NCBI GenBank assembly: GCA_963761475.1
Contig: CAVXGT010000015.1
Span: 62,001 to 126,000 of the forward strand
Origin: Ga0077555 sp963761475
GTDB taxonomy: Bacteria > Pseudomonadota > Alphaproteobacteria > Rhizobiales > Hyphomicrobiaceae
Length of the DNA stretch: 64,000 nt
Direction: 5' to 3'
The notes beneath the pieces were generated by a model. The model made no database searches and was not told where the DNA came from. It was given only the letters and a program-made list of their open reading frames with translations. Positions 63,652 through 64,000 of the stretch are shown in pieces (the first letter of the stretch is position 1; each line of letters begins with the position of its first letter). The position numbers and the translations under genes were made by a program.

Positions 63652-64000
63652 TCAGGCCTGGTCAGGCAGTCGGTACTTCTGCAGCAGCTTTACCTGCCAC
63701 ACCAAGTAGAGCGCCGTCAGGGGAACAACTATGAAAAGTTTGAAGATCATCCAGATCGCCAGCCCGTCAATTACCGAGGCCCGGATGAGCCACACCCAAT
63801 TGCTGGGGCAGGGGATCTCGACGGTTGCAAAGCCGAGCCGCACGGCCTCGTTAGCTATCGCAGTGATCAGGAAGAAGTAAGCGACGTTGCGCGTCAGCAG
63901 CCGCCAGCCTTCTTCCGAGTACCGGAATGTCTTGCCGAAGATGAACTCGAAGAAATACTTCTTCTTCATGATGCCGATGAACAGGATTGCGGCAACCAGG
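63652..64000 (-). CDS. Second YciB/IspZ-family protein, partial at the window edge
   Basis: The frame is open to the right edge: beyond the ATG at 63969 it reads LVAAILFIGIMKKKYF, which fits the YciB interior, so this is the C-terminal part of a longer gene. Motifs FIFGKTFRYSEEGWRLLTRN and NEAVRLGF are parallel to those of copy 1 (LTDQGWRILTVR, NEFIWRN). The two copies are tandem, 143 bases apart, on the same strand, and are clearly divergent in sequence. Confidence 0.8.
   Translation of the reverse strand, partial: LVAAILFIGIMKKKYFFEFIFGKTFRYSEEGWRLLTRNVAYFFLITAIANEAVRLGFATVEIPCPSNWVWLIRASVIDGLAIWMIFKLFIVVPLTALYLVWQVKLLQKYRLPDQA

Overview
The window is GC-rich, densely coded chromosomal DNA of an alphaproteobacterium, most likely Hyphomicrobiales (Rhizobiales). 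Gene content supports this: alphaproteobacterial opine/HcnBC-type oxidase subunits, a ugp-type glycerol-3-phosphate system with DeoR-type regulator, a tripartite tricarboxylate transporter (TTT) module, NirBD with a PP2C-kinase fusion, and paired YciB/IspZ genes. No rRNA, tRNA, CRISPR array, transposase or integrase was seen. Genus cannot be assigned from sequence reading alone.

Layout. 0-1.6 kb: end of an iron-sulfur/FAD oxidase pair. 1.6-12.2 kb: a glycerol-3-phosphate (G3P) and glycerophosphodiester scavenging block: ugpB-A-E-C importer, secreted glycerophosphodiesterase, a broken Na+/phosphate symporter, glpD, a HAD phosphatase and a GlpR-like repressor. 12.4-16.3 kb: a secreted propeller-like protein, a frameshifted anti-sigma-like gene and an S8 protease with a very long Gly/Ser linker. 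16.3-22.5 kb: an aconitase X (two-subunit) - hydrolase - luciferase-like monooxygenase operon, divergent from an MFS transporter with an extra C-terminal domain. 22.5-30 kb: assimilatory nitrite reduction (sigma-54 type promoter, nirB, nirD, formate/nitrite channel, PP2C-kinase, cysG). 30.3-35.8 kb: CRP-type regulator, two unrecognised genes and a large class III cyclase/AAA/TPR protein. 36.3-43.7 kb: a PepSY membrane protein and a TTT module (GntR, TctA, TctB, TctC) divergent from a DUF3604 gene; TctA and DUF3604 are frameshifted. 43.9-53.5 kb: a compact eight-gene + strand operon with a GH3-family acyl-amido synthetase, two GNAT-like proteins, three cobalamin-type radical SAM paralogs, a membrane-anchored SnoaL-like protein and a fatty-acid desaturase/PAP2 fusion. 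53.5-59.7 kb: a minus-strand acid catabolism operon (acyl-CoA synthetase, enoyl-CoA hydratase, MFS, FAH hydrolase, alpha/beta hydrolase). 60-62.1 kb: PspA/YiaAB envelope-stress genes divergent from a TetR regulator, with four TGAAC-N3-GTTCA operators between them. 62.2-64 kb: a frameshifted MarR gene and two YciB paralogs.

How the genes work together. The phosphodiesterase would release G3P in the periplasm, UgpBAEC would import it and GlpD oxidise it to dihydroxyacetone phosphate. Siroheme made by CysG serves NirB, fed by the nitrite channel. The GH3/radical SAM/desaturase operon is the best candidate for an undescribed system: it looks like a pathway building a modified, unsaturated acyl amide or lipid, but no product can be named.

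Caution. About 15 reading-frame breaks fall in six genes (NptA-like, anti-sigma, TctA, DUF3604, desaturase-PAP2, MarR), and by my frame bookkeeping most look like single-base insertions. This could be true decay or residual sequencing error, and affects how those genes should be read.
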